From Eubacteriales bacterium (lineage in GTDB: Bacteria; Bacillota; Clostridia; Lachnospirales; Lachnospiraceae): 64,000 nucleotides of DNA. Under the pieces are notes generated by a model that made no database searches, had not been told where the DNA came from, and saw only the letters and a program-made list of their open reading frames with translations. Shown here one piece after another: positions 17,846 to 26,700 of the stretch (position 1 is the stretch's first letter; every line of letters starts with the position of its first letter). Position numbers and translations under genes: made by a program. The DNA lies in contig JAUNPS010000025.1 of NCBI GenBank assembly GCA_030536575.1, forward strand, positions 1-64,000, in the 5' to 3' direction.

Positions 17846-18661
17846 CTACCATTCCTCTCCCGTCATCAGGGCTCTTGTCATCTTCACGGCGCGGAAATTT
17901 TCTTTTACGTCGTGTACCCGCACGAAGGCCGCGCCCTTTAAGACGCCGAAGACGGTCGTCACCATCGTGCCTTCCACGCGCTGGTCAGCCGGAAGATCAA
18001 GGGCAAAGCCGACGATCCGTTTTCTGGAGGTCCCAAGTAAAATCGGATAGCCCAATTCGTGCATTTTTTCCAGATGGTTGACCGCGGTCAGGTTCTGCTC
18101 ATGGGTTTTTCCAAAGCCTACGCCCGGATCGAGGATGATCTGTTCGTCGGCAATCCCTGCCTGTTTCGCTATGGCGACAGTCTCCCGCAGGTCGTCCAGC
18201 ATTTCCTGCATAAAATGCGTATAATTCGCCTCGTCCCGGTTATGCATCAGGCAGCAGGGAACCTGGTATTTCGCAATGACTTCCGCAAGGCGCGCGTCCG
18301 CTTTCAGCCCCCAGATATCGTTTACCAGGTCTGCGCCTGCATCCAGGGCCGCCTCCGCCACCGCGCTCTTATAAGTGTCCACCGATACCGGAATGTCAAA
18401 ATGCTCCTTTACCAGGCGGATCATCGGAACCACTCTGGCAATCTCCTCCTCGTCGCTGATGCGGGTGTGGCCGGGGCGGGTGGATTCGCCGCCGATGTCG
18501 ATGATGGCCGCGCCGTCCGCGATCATTTCTTCGGTGTGTTTCAGGGCAGCGGCTTCGTTGTTCCATTTGCCGCCGTCGGAAAAGGAATCCGGGGTGACGT
18601 TTAAGATTCCCATGATGTAGGTTTCGTTTTGGGTGTCAAACACCTGATTGCCAATTTTCAT
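17846..18661 (-). CDS. folP: Dihydropteroate synthase
   Basis: The 271-residue TIM-barrel enzyme has both family signatures, ILNVTPDSFSDGG and DIGGESTRPGHT, and the GTSRKR lysine/arginine segment. It joins pterin pyrophosphate and p-aminobenzoate. GGGAGG lies upstream of the start. It sits between the HD-domain gene and folBK. Confidence 0.95.
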   Translation of the reverse strand: MKIGNQVFDTQNETYIMGILNVTPDSFSDGGKWNNEAAALKHTEEMIADGAAIIDIGGESTRPGHTRISDEEEIARVVPMIRLVKEHFDIPVSVDTYKSAVAEAALDAGADLVNDIWGLKADARLAEVIAKYQVPCCLMHNRDEANYTHFMQEMLDDLRETVAIAKQAGIADEQIILDPGVGFGKTHEQNLTAVNHLEKMHELGYPILLGTSRKRIVGFALDLPADQRVEGTMVTTVFGVLKGAAFVRVHDVKENFRAVKMTRALMTGEEW

Positions 18662-18676
18662 CGTCTTTTTCCTCCC

Positions 18677-19159
18677 TTAGTAACGAAGCGTCAGGTTCTT
18701 CTTCTCCGGGCTCCAGTCGCACTGGGGTTCGGCCTTACAGCCAAAGCAGCTTCGGGACAGTTTGTCCGCCCGGTAGATGACGCCGTTCAGATTCGGCTCG
18801 GATGCGGCGCTTTTGTCCCGGTGACGCCGGATCGCCGTCTCGATTTCCGTCCGCTCCGCTTTGTCAAACCCGCAGTCCTTCAGGATGATCTCCGCAAAAG
18901 GCACGCTGGCTTCTTCGTGGCGCAGGCCTTCCAGGTACTGGATATGCCGCCCTATATCGTGAAGAAGAGCGGTCGCATAGATCCGCTCTTTCGGTATCCC
19001 CAGTCCTTCTTCCAGATTCAGGATGTAGGCCAGGCGTGCCACATCCAGAAAATGGGTCATGTCATGGCCGCAGAACCTGCGCGTCTTTTCCAGTTCCTGA
19101 ATCTGGTTCAGGCACTGGCGGTAAATTTCGTGGTGGATGATCTGATCGATTCGGTCCAT
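18677..19159 (-). CDS. HD-domain protein in the folate operon
   Basis: The 160-residue protein shows an HD phosphohydrolase layout: histidines in CGHDMTHFLDVA, the HD pair in ALLHDIGRH and a later RHRDKSA. The C-terminus carries CFGCKAEPQC, a possible extra metal site. It lies 4 nt after folE and before folP. It could remove phosphates from a dihydroneopterin intermediate, a step whose enzyme is often unassigned. That role is inference from position only. Confidence 0.75.
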   Translation of the reverse strand: MDRIDQIIHHEIYRQCLNQIQELEKTRRFCGHDMTHFLDVARLAYILNLEEGLGIPKERIYATALLHDIGRHIQYLEGLRHEEASVPFAEIILKDCGFDKAERTEIETAIRRHRDKSAASEPNLNGVIYRADKLSRSCFGCKAEPQCDWSPEKKNLTLRY

Positions 19160-19163
19160 GGCC

Positions 19164-19721
19164 TTACCGCCCGATCATCCGGAAAAAGGTGTTCTGCAGG
19201 GCTTCGTTCCCGTCGAAAACGCCTCTGGTCGTCAGGGTTACGGTCTTAGTGCCCGGCTTTTTGATGCCGCGCATGGTCATACACATGTGCTCGGCTTCGA
19301 TCATTACCAGGACGCCTTTCGGTTTTAAGTTCTCCATGAACGCGTCGGCGATCTGGGCGGTTAAGCGCTCCTGAAGCTGGAGACGCTTTGCAAAAACTTC
19401 CACAGTCCGGGCAATTTTACTAAGGCCCACCACTTCGCCGTCGGGGATGTAGGCCACATGAACCTGGCCGTAAAACGGGAGCATATGATGCTCGCACATG
19501 GAATAAAAGGTGATATCCTTTTCGATCACCATCTCATTGTTCTCCACATGGAACCGCTTACTCAAATGCACGGCCGCGTCGTCTTCCATGCCGCCCGCCA
19601 GCTCTCCGTACATTCTGGCAATCCGATCCGGGGTTTCCACAAGCCCTTCCCGATCCGGGTCTTCTCCGATCCCTTCCAGAATCAGCCTTACGCCCTGTCT
19701 GATTTTCTCCTGATCCATCAT
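19164..19721 (-). CDS. folE: GTP cyclohydrolase I
   Basis: The 185-residue enzyme has the zinc and catalytic motif MCEHHMLPF and the later [15 protein letters not shown] with its zinc cysteine. It makes dihydroneopterin triphosphate from GTP, the first step of folate synthesis. The ATG overlaps the folC stop by 4 nt. Confidence 0.95.
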   Translation of the reverse strand: MMDQEKIRQGVRLILEGIGEDPDREGLVETPDRIARMYGELAGGMEDDAAVHLSKRFHVENNEMVIEKDITFYSMCEHHMLPFYGQVHVAYIPDGEVVGLSKIARTVEVFAKRLQLQERLTAQIADAFMENLKPKGVLVMIEAEHMCMTMRGIKKPGTKTVTLTTRGVFDGNEALQNTFFRMIGR

Positions 19722-21019
19722 TGTCTTTGTCCTTTTACCTCCTGGAGTGCTTTTGCGATGGCCCCTAAAAAGGAAAGGGAACCGAACGCAAGAATCACAT
19801 CGTCCTTCTGGTCTGCCAGGTTCAAGTTTTCCTTTACCGCTTCGGTAAGGTCTTCCTGACAGCTTACGTTTTTATGGTAGTTTTTCCATACGGCCGCCAG
19901 CTCTTTTGCCGGAAGCGCCCGGTCGTTTCCGGGCGTCTGGACTGTGGTCACGTGAACCGCCAGCGGGGCCGTCATTTTTATGATTTCTTCGTATTCTTTA
20001 TCACGGAAGACGCCCATGATGAAAAAGATGCGCCTCCCCTGGAAATACAGCTTCAGGGATTCGGCCAGGGTTCGGGCCGCGTCCCGGTTATGGGCCCCGT
20101 CGATCACAAAGACCGGATCTTTTTGCAGGACGGTAAAACGCCCGCGCCAACTGGTCTTTTCAAGGCCGCCTCGAAGCTGTTCTTCCGTAACCGGGTAGCC
20201 CAGTCCTGCCAGGGCCTCCAGGGCTTCGACTGCCAGAACCGCGTTTGGGATCTGGTAGCTTCCTGCCAGGCTGATTTTCAGATGCTTCCATGCTTTATAG
20301 GAAAAGCTCTGTCCTTCCCAGCCGTATTCCACATCCGTGGCTTTTCGGGCGTCCGCTATGGTAAGGGCCGCGCCCTGTTTTTTACATTCTTCCTCGATCA
20401 CCTGCATGGCTTCCGGGGGCTGGTTCATGGATACCACACGGGTGCCCGGCTTTATGATCCCGGCTTTCTGCCAGGCGATTTCCGCCAGGGAATTTCCCAG
20501 AATCCCCATGTGATCCAAACTGATGGAAGCCAGCACTTCCAGAACCGTGGTCTTCACCACATTCGTCGCGTCTTCCCGGCCGCCAAGCCCGGTCTCCAGC
20601 ACCACCAGGTCGCAGGCTTCTTCCTTAAAATACAGAAAACTGATGGCGGTTTCCATTTCAAAAACAGTAGGCTGGGAAAATCCCTCCTGTTTCATGCCAT
20701 CCGCAGCGTCCTTCACCTGTCCGGTCAGACGGGCCAGCGCCTCTTTCGAAATCCGCGCTTCGCCCACCTGAATCCGTTCCCGGTAGGAAAACAGGGTCGG
20801 GGAGAGATACCGTCCGACGCGGTATCCGGCTTCCGTAAGGACAGTGGAAAGATACGCCAGTACGGAACCTTTTCCGTTCGTTCCTGCAATATGGATGAAC
20901 TTCAGAAAATCCTGGGGATTTCCCAGCCTGCCAAGCAGTTCTGTCATCGTTTCCAGGCCAAGCACACTTCCGTATTTAGCCGCTTCGTCTAAATAGACTC
21001 TTGCCTCTTCGTAATTCAT
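19718..21019 (-). CDS. folC: Folylpolyglutamate / dihydrofolate synthase
   Basis: The 433-residue Mur-ligase-type enzyme has P-loop [16 protein letters not shown], the DHMGILG region and [12 protein letters not shown]. It adds glutamate to dihydropteroate and folates. I start it at the ATG at 21019, where AGGAG lies 6 nt upstream and the family start ([13 protein letters not shown]) begins. A longer open frame exists but has no supporting site. It is the first gene of the folate-pheA-polyphosphate operon. Confidence 0.93.
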   Translation of the reverse strand: MNYEEARVYLDEAAKYGSVLGLETMTELLGRLGNPQDFLKFIHIAGTNGKGSVLAYLSTVLTEAGYRVGRYLSPTLFSYRERIQVGEARISKEALARLTGQVKDAADGMKQEGFSQPTVFEMETAISFLYFKEEACDLVVLETGLGGREDATNVVKTTVLEVLASISLDHMGILGNSLAEIAWQKAGIIKPGTRVVSMNQPPEAMQVIEEECKKQGAALTIADARKATDVEYGWEGQSFSYKAWKHLKISLAGSYQIPNAVLAVEALEALAGLGYPVTEEQLRGGLEKTSWRGRFTVLQKDPVFVIDGAHNRDAARTLAESLKLYFQGRRIFFIMGVFRDKEYEEIIKMTAPLAVHVTTVQTPGNDRALPAKELAAVWKNYHKNVSCQEDLTEAVKENLNLADQKDDVILAFGSLSFLGAIAKALQEVKGQRQ

Positions 21020-21109
21020 GTTTCTCCTAACCGGCCGCATCCCGGCATCTTTTTCACGCCTCCTGCGGCCACCCAAAGGGGTTCTTTTTTCCCCTTCGAT
21101 TAACAATTA

Positions 21110-21138
21110 ATTATAACCCGTCAATGCGCCTTTTTCAA
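21110..21138 (-). promoter_or_regulatory. Promoter of the folate operon
   Basis: TTGAAA (21133-21138) and TATAAT (21110-21115) on the minus strand are 17 bp apart. A hairpin (AAGGGG/CCCCTT, about 21074-21095) lies in the leader. The MITE target duplication starts only 3 bp upstream of the -35 box. Confidence 0.7.
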
Positions 21139-21148
21139 GTATATTTTC

Positions 21149-21290
21149 GTTACTGTTCAGACAGTACCTGAGCACTTAGCTGCTCAGGTACGTAAGAACG
21201 TGATTCAGGTGTGAGCAGGCTCTTTTGCGAAGCAAAACTTAAAATGAGCCTGTGATTCGTTACTGGAACGAGGTACGAGTGAACAGTAGC
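21149..21290. mobile_element. MITE, 142 bp, with perfect 8-bp target duplication
   Basis: ATATTTTC flanks the element at 21141-21148 and 21291-21298. The ends are inverted: GTTACTGTTCA at the left, TGAACAGTAGC at the right (one mismatch). Inside are a 10-bp hairpin (TACCTGAGCA/TGCTCAGGTA) and a two-step hairpin (CAGGCTC/GAGCCTG with TTTTGC/GCAAAA). It encodes no transposase, so mobility would need a helper elsewhere. It separates the folC promoter from the gene at 21324; otherwise 21020-21323 holds no gene. Confidence 0.8.
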
Positions 21291-21323
21291 ATATTTTCCC
21301 CCCTTTTCGGAAATACTTCCCCT

Positions 21324-21719
21324 ATGAAAAACTTTCTCAAATGCGGCATCTGCGGATGGTGCCTGGAACTGATCTGGACCGGCTTCCTCTCTTTCCGGAA
21401 ACGGGAAATGAAACTGATGGGAAACTCCTCCCTCTGGATGTTTCCGATTTATGGGGCTGCCGGGCTGATCCGCCCGTTCCACCGGCTGATGGAACGGAAA
21501 AATTTTGTATTCAGAGGGGCCGTCTATACGTTTTTGATTTTTTTGACGGAATTTTTTACGGGTTCCTGGCTGAAGGCCAGGGACTGCTGCCCGTGGGATT
21601 ATGGGGATTCCCGGTATAATGTCGGGGGTGTGATCCGGCTGGATTATGCGCCGCTGTGGTTTGGGGTCGGGCTTCTTTTTGAGAAGCTTACCTGCGCGCC
21701 GAAAGGGAGCGCACGGTGA
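21324..21719 (+). CDS. Small membrane protein (putative ABC-transporter type IV family)
   Basis: The 131-residue protein starts MKNFLKCGICGWCLELIW and has about four hydrophobic segments. It includes FLTEFFTGSWLK and CCPWDYGDSRYNVGGVIRLD, which match the small clostridial family called putative ABC-transporter type IV. Its function is unknown. Upstream bases between the start and the MITE are few (25 bp) and the ribosome binding site is weak (GGAAAT). The insertion may have cut the gene from its promoter. Confidence 0.7.
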   Translation: MKNFLKCGICGWCLELIWTGFLSFRKREMKLMGNSSLWMFPIYGAAGLIRPFHRLMERKNFVFRGAVYTFLIFLTEFFTGSWLKARDCCPWDYGDSRYNVGGVIRLDYAPLWFGVGLLFEKLTCAPKGSAR

Positions 21720-21747
21720 TGCGGCGTCTGCCGCTTTGGCCAGAACT

Positions 21748-21785
21748 AAAAAAGCAGAGTCCGGCCTTCGCCTGCCTCTGCTTTT
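21748..21785. terminator. Bidirectional terminator
   Basis: GCAGAG (21754-21759) pairs with CTCTGC (21776-21781), with A-run before and TTTT after. It lies between two converging genes. Confidence 0.7.
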
Positions 21786-21787
21786 CG

Positions 21788-22177
21788 TCAAAATTCGTCG
21801 TCGATCGGCTCCTGGAAGCCCGGCGCCACGCCGCCGCGCCCGATGTTCTGGGTATGCATCGTCCGGCGCTTCATGCGCTCCTCCTCCGATGCCTCCAGAA
21901 TAAAGTCCTTGATCTTCTTCGCGTTCCGGATGTGACTGATCGTCAGCGTCGGATCCGTCGTGTCCCCGCCAAAACAGTGCACCGTCCCCAGGCCAAAGAG
22001 CCCCTCAAAAAAACTCGTGCACAGCCTGGTATCCACCACCTTATACATATAGCAGTCATTCTCCCTGCGGTGGAGCAGCCCGGTATTCACCGTAATCAGC
22101 TCCTCCGTAATCGTATATTTCGTAAACGTCCATGGCAGCCCAAAGAACAGCCAGCGCTTTCTTTCCACAAATTTCAT
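21788..22177 (-). CDS. Bacterial PH-domain (YdbS/bPH2-like) protein
   Basis: The 129-residue protein contains WLFFGLPWTFTKYTITEELI, then NTGLLHRRENDCYMYKVVDT, the pattern of bacterial PH-like domains of the YdbS type. No membrane segment is clear in this short form. The ATG at 22177 is used because GGAGG lies 8 nt upstream; an in-frame extension to 22324 overlaps the promoter. It is transcribed divergently from pyrB. The partner and role are unknown. Confidence 0.75.
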   Translation of the reverse strand: MKFVERKRWLFFGLPWTFTKYTITEELITVNTGLLHRRENDCYMYKVVDTRLCTSFFEGLFGLGTVHCFGGDTTDPTLTISHIRNAKKIKDFILEASEEERMKRRTMHTQNIGRGGVAPGFQEPIDDEF

Positions 22178-22222
22178 CACGAATGCCTCCAAATTCTGAA
22201 TCCAGTTTTCTGCTTCAGTTTC

Positions 22223-22251
22223 ATTATAAACGATTCCCCCCGGAAATGCAA
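22223..22251 (-). promoter_or_regulatory. Promoter of the PH-domain gene
   Basis: TTGCAT (22246-22251) and TATAAT (22223-22228) on the minus strand, spacer 17 bp. Confidence 0.65.
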
Positions 22252-22263
22252 AATAATTTTCCC

Positions 22264-22292
22264 TTGAAATTCTCTCCCGTTTGTTATATGAT
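22264..22292 (+). promoter_or_regulatory. Promoter of pyrB-pyrI
   Basis: TTGAAA (22264-22269) and TATGAT (22287-22292) with a 17-bp spacer. The leader to pyrB is about 50 nt, too short for a PyrR-type attenuator. Confidence 0.65.
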
Positions 22293-22347
22293 AGGGAAAA
22301 TGTAAACGCCGGGTTCCCGGCCAACCAAAAAGAAGAAGGAGATACTT

Positions 22348-23268
22348 ATGAGACATTTAATGAGTCCTTTGGATTTTACCGTCGAAGAGCTTGACCAGAT
22401 CATGGATCTGGCCGGTGATATCGAAAAACACCGTGAGAAATACGCCCACGCCTGTGAAGGCAAAAAACTCGCCACCCTCTTTTATGAACCAAGCACACGT
22501 ACCCGCCTCAGCTTCGAAGCAGCCATGATGAATCTCGGCGGGAATGTACTTGGTTTTTCTTCGGCCAATTCCAGCTCCGCCGCCAAAGGCGAAAGCGTAT
22601 CCGACACCATCCGCATGATCTCCTGCTACGCAGATATCTGCGCCATGCGCCACCCCAAAGAAGGCGCTCCCATGGTCGCCTGCGCCAAATCCTCCATCCC
22701 GGTGATCAACGCCGGCGACGGCGGCCACCAGCACCCCACCCAGACCCTCACGGACCTTCTGACCATCCGTTCCCTGAAGGGCCGCTTAAACAACTTAACC
22801 ATCGGCCTCTGCGGCGACCTGAAATTCGGCCGCACCGTCCACTCCTTAATCCGTGCCCTGGTGCGCTATGAGAACGTCCGCTTTATCCTGATCTCCCCGG
22901 AAGAGCTGCGCCTCCCCGACTATATCCGCGACGACGTCCTGCGCCGGAATAACATCGAGTTTAAAGAAGTTATCCGCATGGACGAAGCCCTTCCGGAACT
23001 GGATCTCCTCTACATGACCCGCGTCCAGAAGGAGCGCTTCTTTAACGAAGAAGACTACGTCCGCATGAAAGATTTCTACATCCTGGACAAGGAAAAATTA
23101 AAACATGCCGGGCCCGATATGCTGATCCTTCACCCCCTTCCCCGTGTCAATGAAATTGCCGTGGAAGTGGACGACGATCCCAGAGCCGTTTATTTCAAAC
23201 AGGCCCAGTACGGCGTCTATGTCCGCATGGCCCTGATTCTTACATTGCTGGAGGTAAAAGTATGTTAA
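22348..23268 (+). CDS. pyrB: Aspartate carbamoyltransferase catalytic subunit
   Basis: The 306-residue enzyme has the carbamoyl phosphate motif [11 protein letters not shown] and [10 protein letters not shown], plus the HPLPR segment near the C-terminus. It makes carbamoyl aspartate in pyrimidine synthesis. AAGGAG lies 7 nt upstream of the start. The reading frame overlaps pyrI by 7 nt, fitting a catalytic-regulatory holoenzyme. Confidence 0.96.
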   Translation: MRHLMSPLDFTVEELDQIMDLAGDIEKHREKYAHACEGKKLATLFYEPSTRTRLSFEAAMMNLGGNVLGFSSANSSSAAKGESVSDTIRMISCYADICAMRHPKEGAPMVACAKSSIPVINAGDGGHQHPTQTLTDLLTIRSLKGRLNNLTIGLCGDLKFGRTVHSLIRALVRYENVRFILISPEELRLPDYIRDDVLRRNNIEFKEVIRMDEALPELDLLYMTRVQKERFFNEEDYVRMKDFYILDKEKLKHAGPDMLILHPLPRVNEIAVEVDDDPRAVYFKQAQYGVYVRMALILTLLEVKVC

Positions 23269-23693
23269 ACGTAGGCGCATTAAACGAAGGTGTTGTTCTG
23301 GATCACATCAAAGCCGGAAACAGCATGGAAATCTATCACTACTTAAAGCTGGACAAGATGGACTGCTGCGTAGCTATCATCAAAAACGCCCGCAGCGAAA
23401 AGATGGGCAAAAAAGACATCATCAAAATCGAATGCCCCATCGACACCCTGAACCTGGATATCCTGGGGTTTGTGGATCATAACATCACGGTAAACATCAT
23501 CCAGGACGGCCAGATCGTGGAAAAAATGTCCCTGACGCTCCCGAAACAGATCACGAACGTCTTAAAATGCCGGAATCCCCGGTGCATCACCTCCATCGAA
23601 CAGGAGCTGGATCACGTTTTCCTGCTGGCCGACGAGGAAAAAGGCATTTACCGTTGTAAATACTGCGAAGAAAAATACAGACCCAAGCACTAA
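23262..23693 (+). CDS. pyrI: Aspartate carbamoyltransferase regulatory subunit
   Basis: The 143-residue subunit has an N-terminal nucleotide-binding part ([13 protein letters not shown]) and a C-terminal zinc domain with four cysteines (CRNPRC and YRCKYCE). It gives ATP/CTP control to PyrB in known enzymes. It overlaps pyrB and is followed by a terminator. Confidence 0.95.
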   Translation: MLNVGALNEGVVLDHIKAGNSMEIYHYLKLDKMDCCVAIIKNARSEKMGKKDIIKIECPIDTLNLDILGFVDHNITVNIIQDGQIVEKMSLTLPKQITNVLKCRNPRCITSIEQELDHVFLLADEEKGIYRCKYCEEKYRPKH

Positions 23694-23718
23694 GCCTGTG
23701 CGCACGCCGCGCCGCAGC

Positions 23719-23759
23719 AAAAGGGGCGAATCCGCAGACCGCAGATTCACCCCTTTTTT
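23719..23759. terminator. Bidirectional intrinsic terminator
   Basis: AAAAGGGG and GAATC (23719-23732) pair with GATTC and CCCC plus TTTTTT (23744-23759). It separates pyrI from the converging activase gene. Confidence 0.8.
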
Positions 23760-23767
23760 ATCCGCTC

Positions 23768-26700
23768 TCACACCGCCTTCGCCTCACAGTCCCTCTTCTT
23801 CGCGCGCCTGCTCCCCGGCCTGCGCACCTCCCGTTTCTCCTTCCCTTCCGTCTCCTTTTCCGCCGCCGGCTCCGCCTGCCCCGCATTCATAATCAGCATC
23901 TGAAGCCGGTTCTCAATGTTCGCAAAACTCACATCCGGATCATAATCCAGCGGCAGAATCTGCGCATCCGGATACTCCTCCTTCAGCCTCTTCGCAATCC
24001 CCCTCCCCACCACATGGTTCGGCAGACACCCAAAGGGCTGCAGGATCAGAAACGCCCGGCATCCCTTTTTCGCATGATGCAGGATCTCCCCCGGAATCAG
24101 CACACCCTCCCCGGCATCAAACGTATGATGGATAATCAGATCACTGTCCTTCACAAGCTCCGGCATCCGGCACGCCCGCTCATACAGCGGGTGCCTCACC
24201 GCAATGGAATCCGTCAGATTATGCGCCAGCTCAAAAAACTGGTTCGCCGTATTCATCCACACCTTTTCCCCCACCGGCTTTTTCAGATGATACTCCTTAA
24301 TCTGCGAATCCTGATAAAAATACGTCTTCCGGATCACATCCGTCATCCGGGCCTCAATGATCTCAAATCCGCCCTGTTCCAGATACCGCTCAATCTCATG
24401 ATTCGCCCCCGGATGGAAATTCAGCAGATACTCGCCCACGATCAGCACCCGCGGCCGCGGATGCGACCGGTCATAGGCCACCTGGTTCATCCGGTCGATG
24501 GCCCGCTCAAAGCCCTTCTTCGCCCCGGCAATTCCATGCTCTTGCAAGCCCTCGATCACGGCGTCCATTCCCTCCTCAAAGGCCCGTTCCGCGCTTCCGG
24601 CCTCCAGCTCATAGGGCCGGAGCTTCCTCAGAAGCTCTTCCAGCACATCGATCATCGGCAGCGCGAAGGCAATCCGCATCGCCGAAGCCAGGCTCATCCG
24701 GAACCCCGGATGCATATCATGGGAATCCTTATCGTCATTCGTCAGAATCGGTACATTGGAATACCCTGCGTCATCCAGCGCCTTCCGAAGCAAGGCACTG
24801 TAATGCGTCAGGCGGCAGTCCCCAACGTATTTCCCCATCCCAATCGCCGTTTCATTCACGTCATACTTTCCGCTCCGCAGGGCCGCCAGCGCCTCACCGA
24901 TCACAATCTGCGCCGGGAAACAGATATCATTATGCACATACTGTTTTCCCAGCCGGATCGCTTCCTCCCGTCCCACATCCAGCGGCACCGCACGGATATG
25001 CTGTTTGCAGAGGGCCGCCGACATCACACGGCAGAACGCATGGGAGGTATTCGGCACCAGAACGACCTTTTCCTTCCGGCATTCCTTTGTAAATTTCACC
25101 GGATAAGGCTCCTGCAATTCCCGCACCACAGCTTCCTCCTGCGTCTTTCGCCGCATGGAAATCGTCTCCACAAACGAGCGCACCCGAATCCGCAGCGGCC
25201 CCTGGATATCGCTCTCATCCAGCTTCAAAACCAGCGGCGTCTTCCCGGAAACCTCTTTCATCATCCGGATGATCTCATCGGACAGGTACGCGTCATGGCC
25301 GCAGCCGAAGCTGACGATCTGGACATACTCCAAATGCCTGCTCTGCGCCGCCAGAACCGCCGTCGAAAGCATTCTGGCGTGGTAATTATTGACAATGTCC
25401 AGCCGGCTTTTGCTCAGATCCACCTGTTCCGCCCCCGGTACGGAATCCGCCGTCAGCACCGGGATTCCCAGGCTCGTGAACATTTCCGGCAGATCGTGAT
25501 TCACCAGCGCATCGTTCTGATAGGGCCTGGAAGCCAGGATCACCGCGTAATCCCCTTTCCGCTCCACTTCCTCGATCACCGTTTTCCCGGCCTCCTGAAG
25601 CTTTTCATGGAACGCCTTCTGGGCCTGATCCCCGGCCTGGATCGCCTTCATTGTCAGCTCCTTCGGAATCTGGAATGTCTCGCTCATATAAGCCGTAAGC
25701 TGTTTATTCCGGTCTTCCGTCTCATACCAATGGAACAGCGGCGTGTCAAACGGGATCTCCCAGCGCTTCGTGGGATTATCCGAATTACGCATCACAATGG
25801 GATAGCCCTTCACCACCGCGCACATGGACTGGCTGGTCTTTGCCGTATTTTCCGAAGAAACGGTCGTTACCGAAGGCATGAAGATCCGGTCCACCTGCTT
25901 CTTCGCCAGGTTCCGGATGTGGCCGTGCACCAGCTTCGCCGGGAAGCAGACCGTATCCGACGTCACGGCGGACAGGCCGCTTTCATACATTGCCCGCGTA
26001 CTCTGATCGGAAAGCACCACCTGATACCCCAGAGAGCGCCAGAACGTCGTCCAGAACGGCATCGTCTCCCAGTACGAAAGCACCCGCGGGATTCCAATCC
26101 GGATCTGCTTTTTGGGTGCAAGCTCCGGATGCTCATACTCCGCAAACAAGAGTTTTTCCCGCAGTTTATACAAGTTCGGAACCTGCTCTTTTTTCTCCTT
26201 TTTCTCGTGAAGCTGCCGCCGCACGTCCTCACTTTTCGGGTCGCCTAAGATCTCGCCCCGTTCGCAGCGGTTATTCGTCACCCAGGACTTCCCGTTCGAG
26301 AACCGGACAACGGTCCGTTTACAATGGTTTCCGCAGAAGGGGCAGGGTTCGTTCGATTCCTGCGTATAGGAAAAGGAATCCAACGCATCCAGCCCAATAA
26401 ACGTCCGCACCGGATTCTCCTGGAAGCGCTCCTTCGTGATCAGCGCTGCGCCGATGGCTCCCATGATCCCCGGATAGGGCGCACGCACGACTTCCTTGCC
26501 AAGATACTGTTCCATGGCGCGCAGTACCGCGTCGTTCTGGAAGGTGCCGCCCTGCACGACGATCTTGTCGCCCAGCGTATCCACATTCGAAATGCGGATG
26601 ACCTTCGTGAACACATTTTCAATGATCGAACGGCAGAGCCCCGCCATAATGTCCTCCGGGGATTTTCCGTTTCGCTGCTCCGTAATAATGCTGCTGTTCA

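Noticed and set aside
24014..26248. A 744-codon plus-strand frame opposite the activase gene
   Set aside because: It is the shadow of a well-supported GC-rich gene, with unnatural His/Arg-rich composition.
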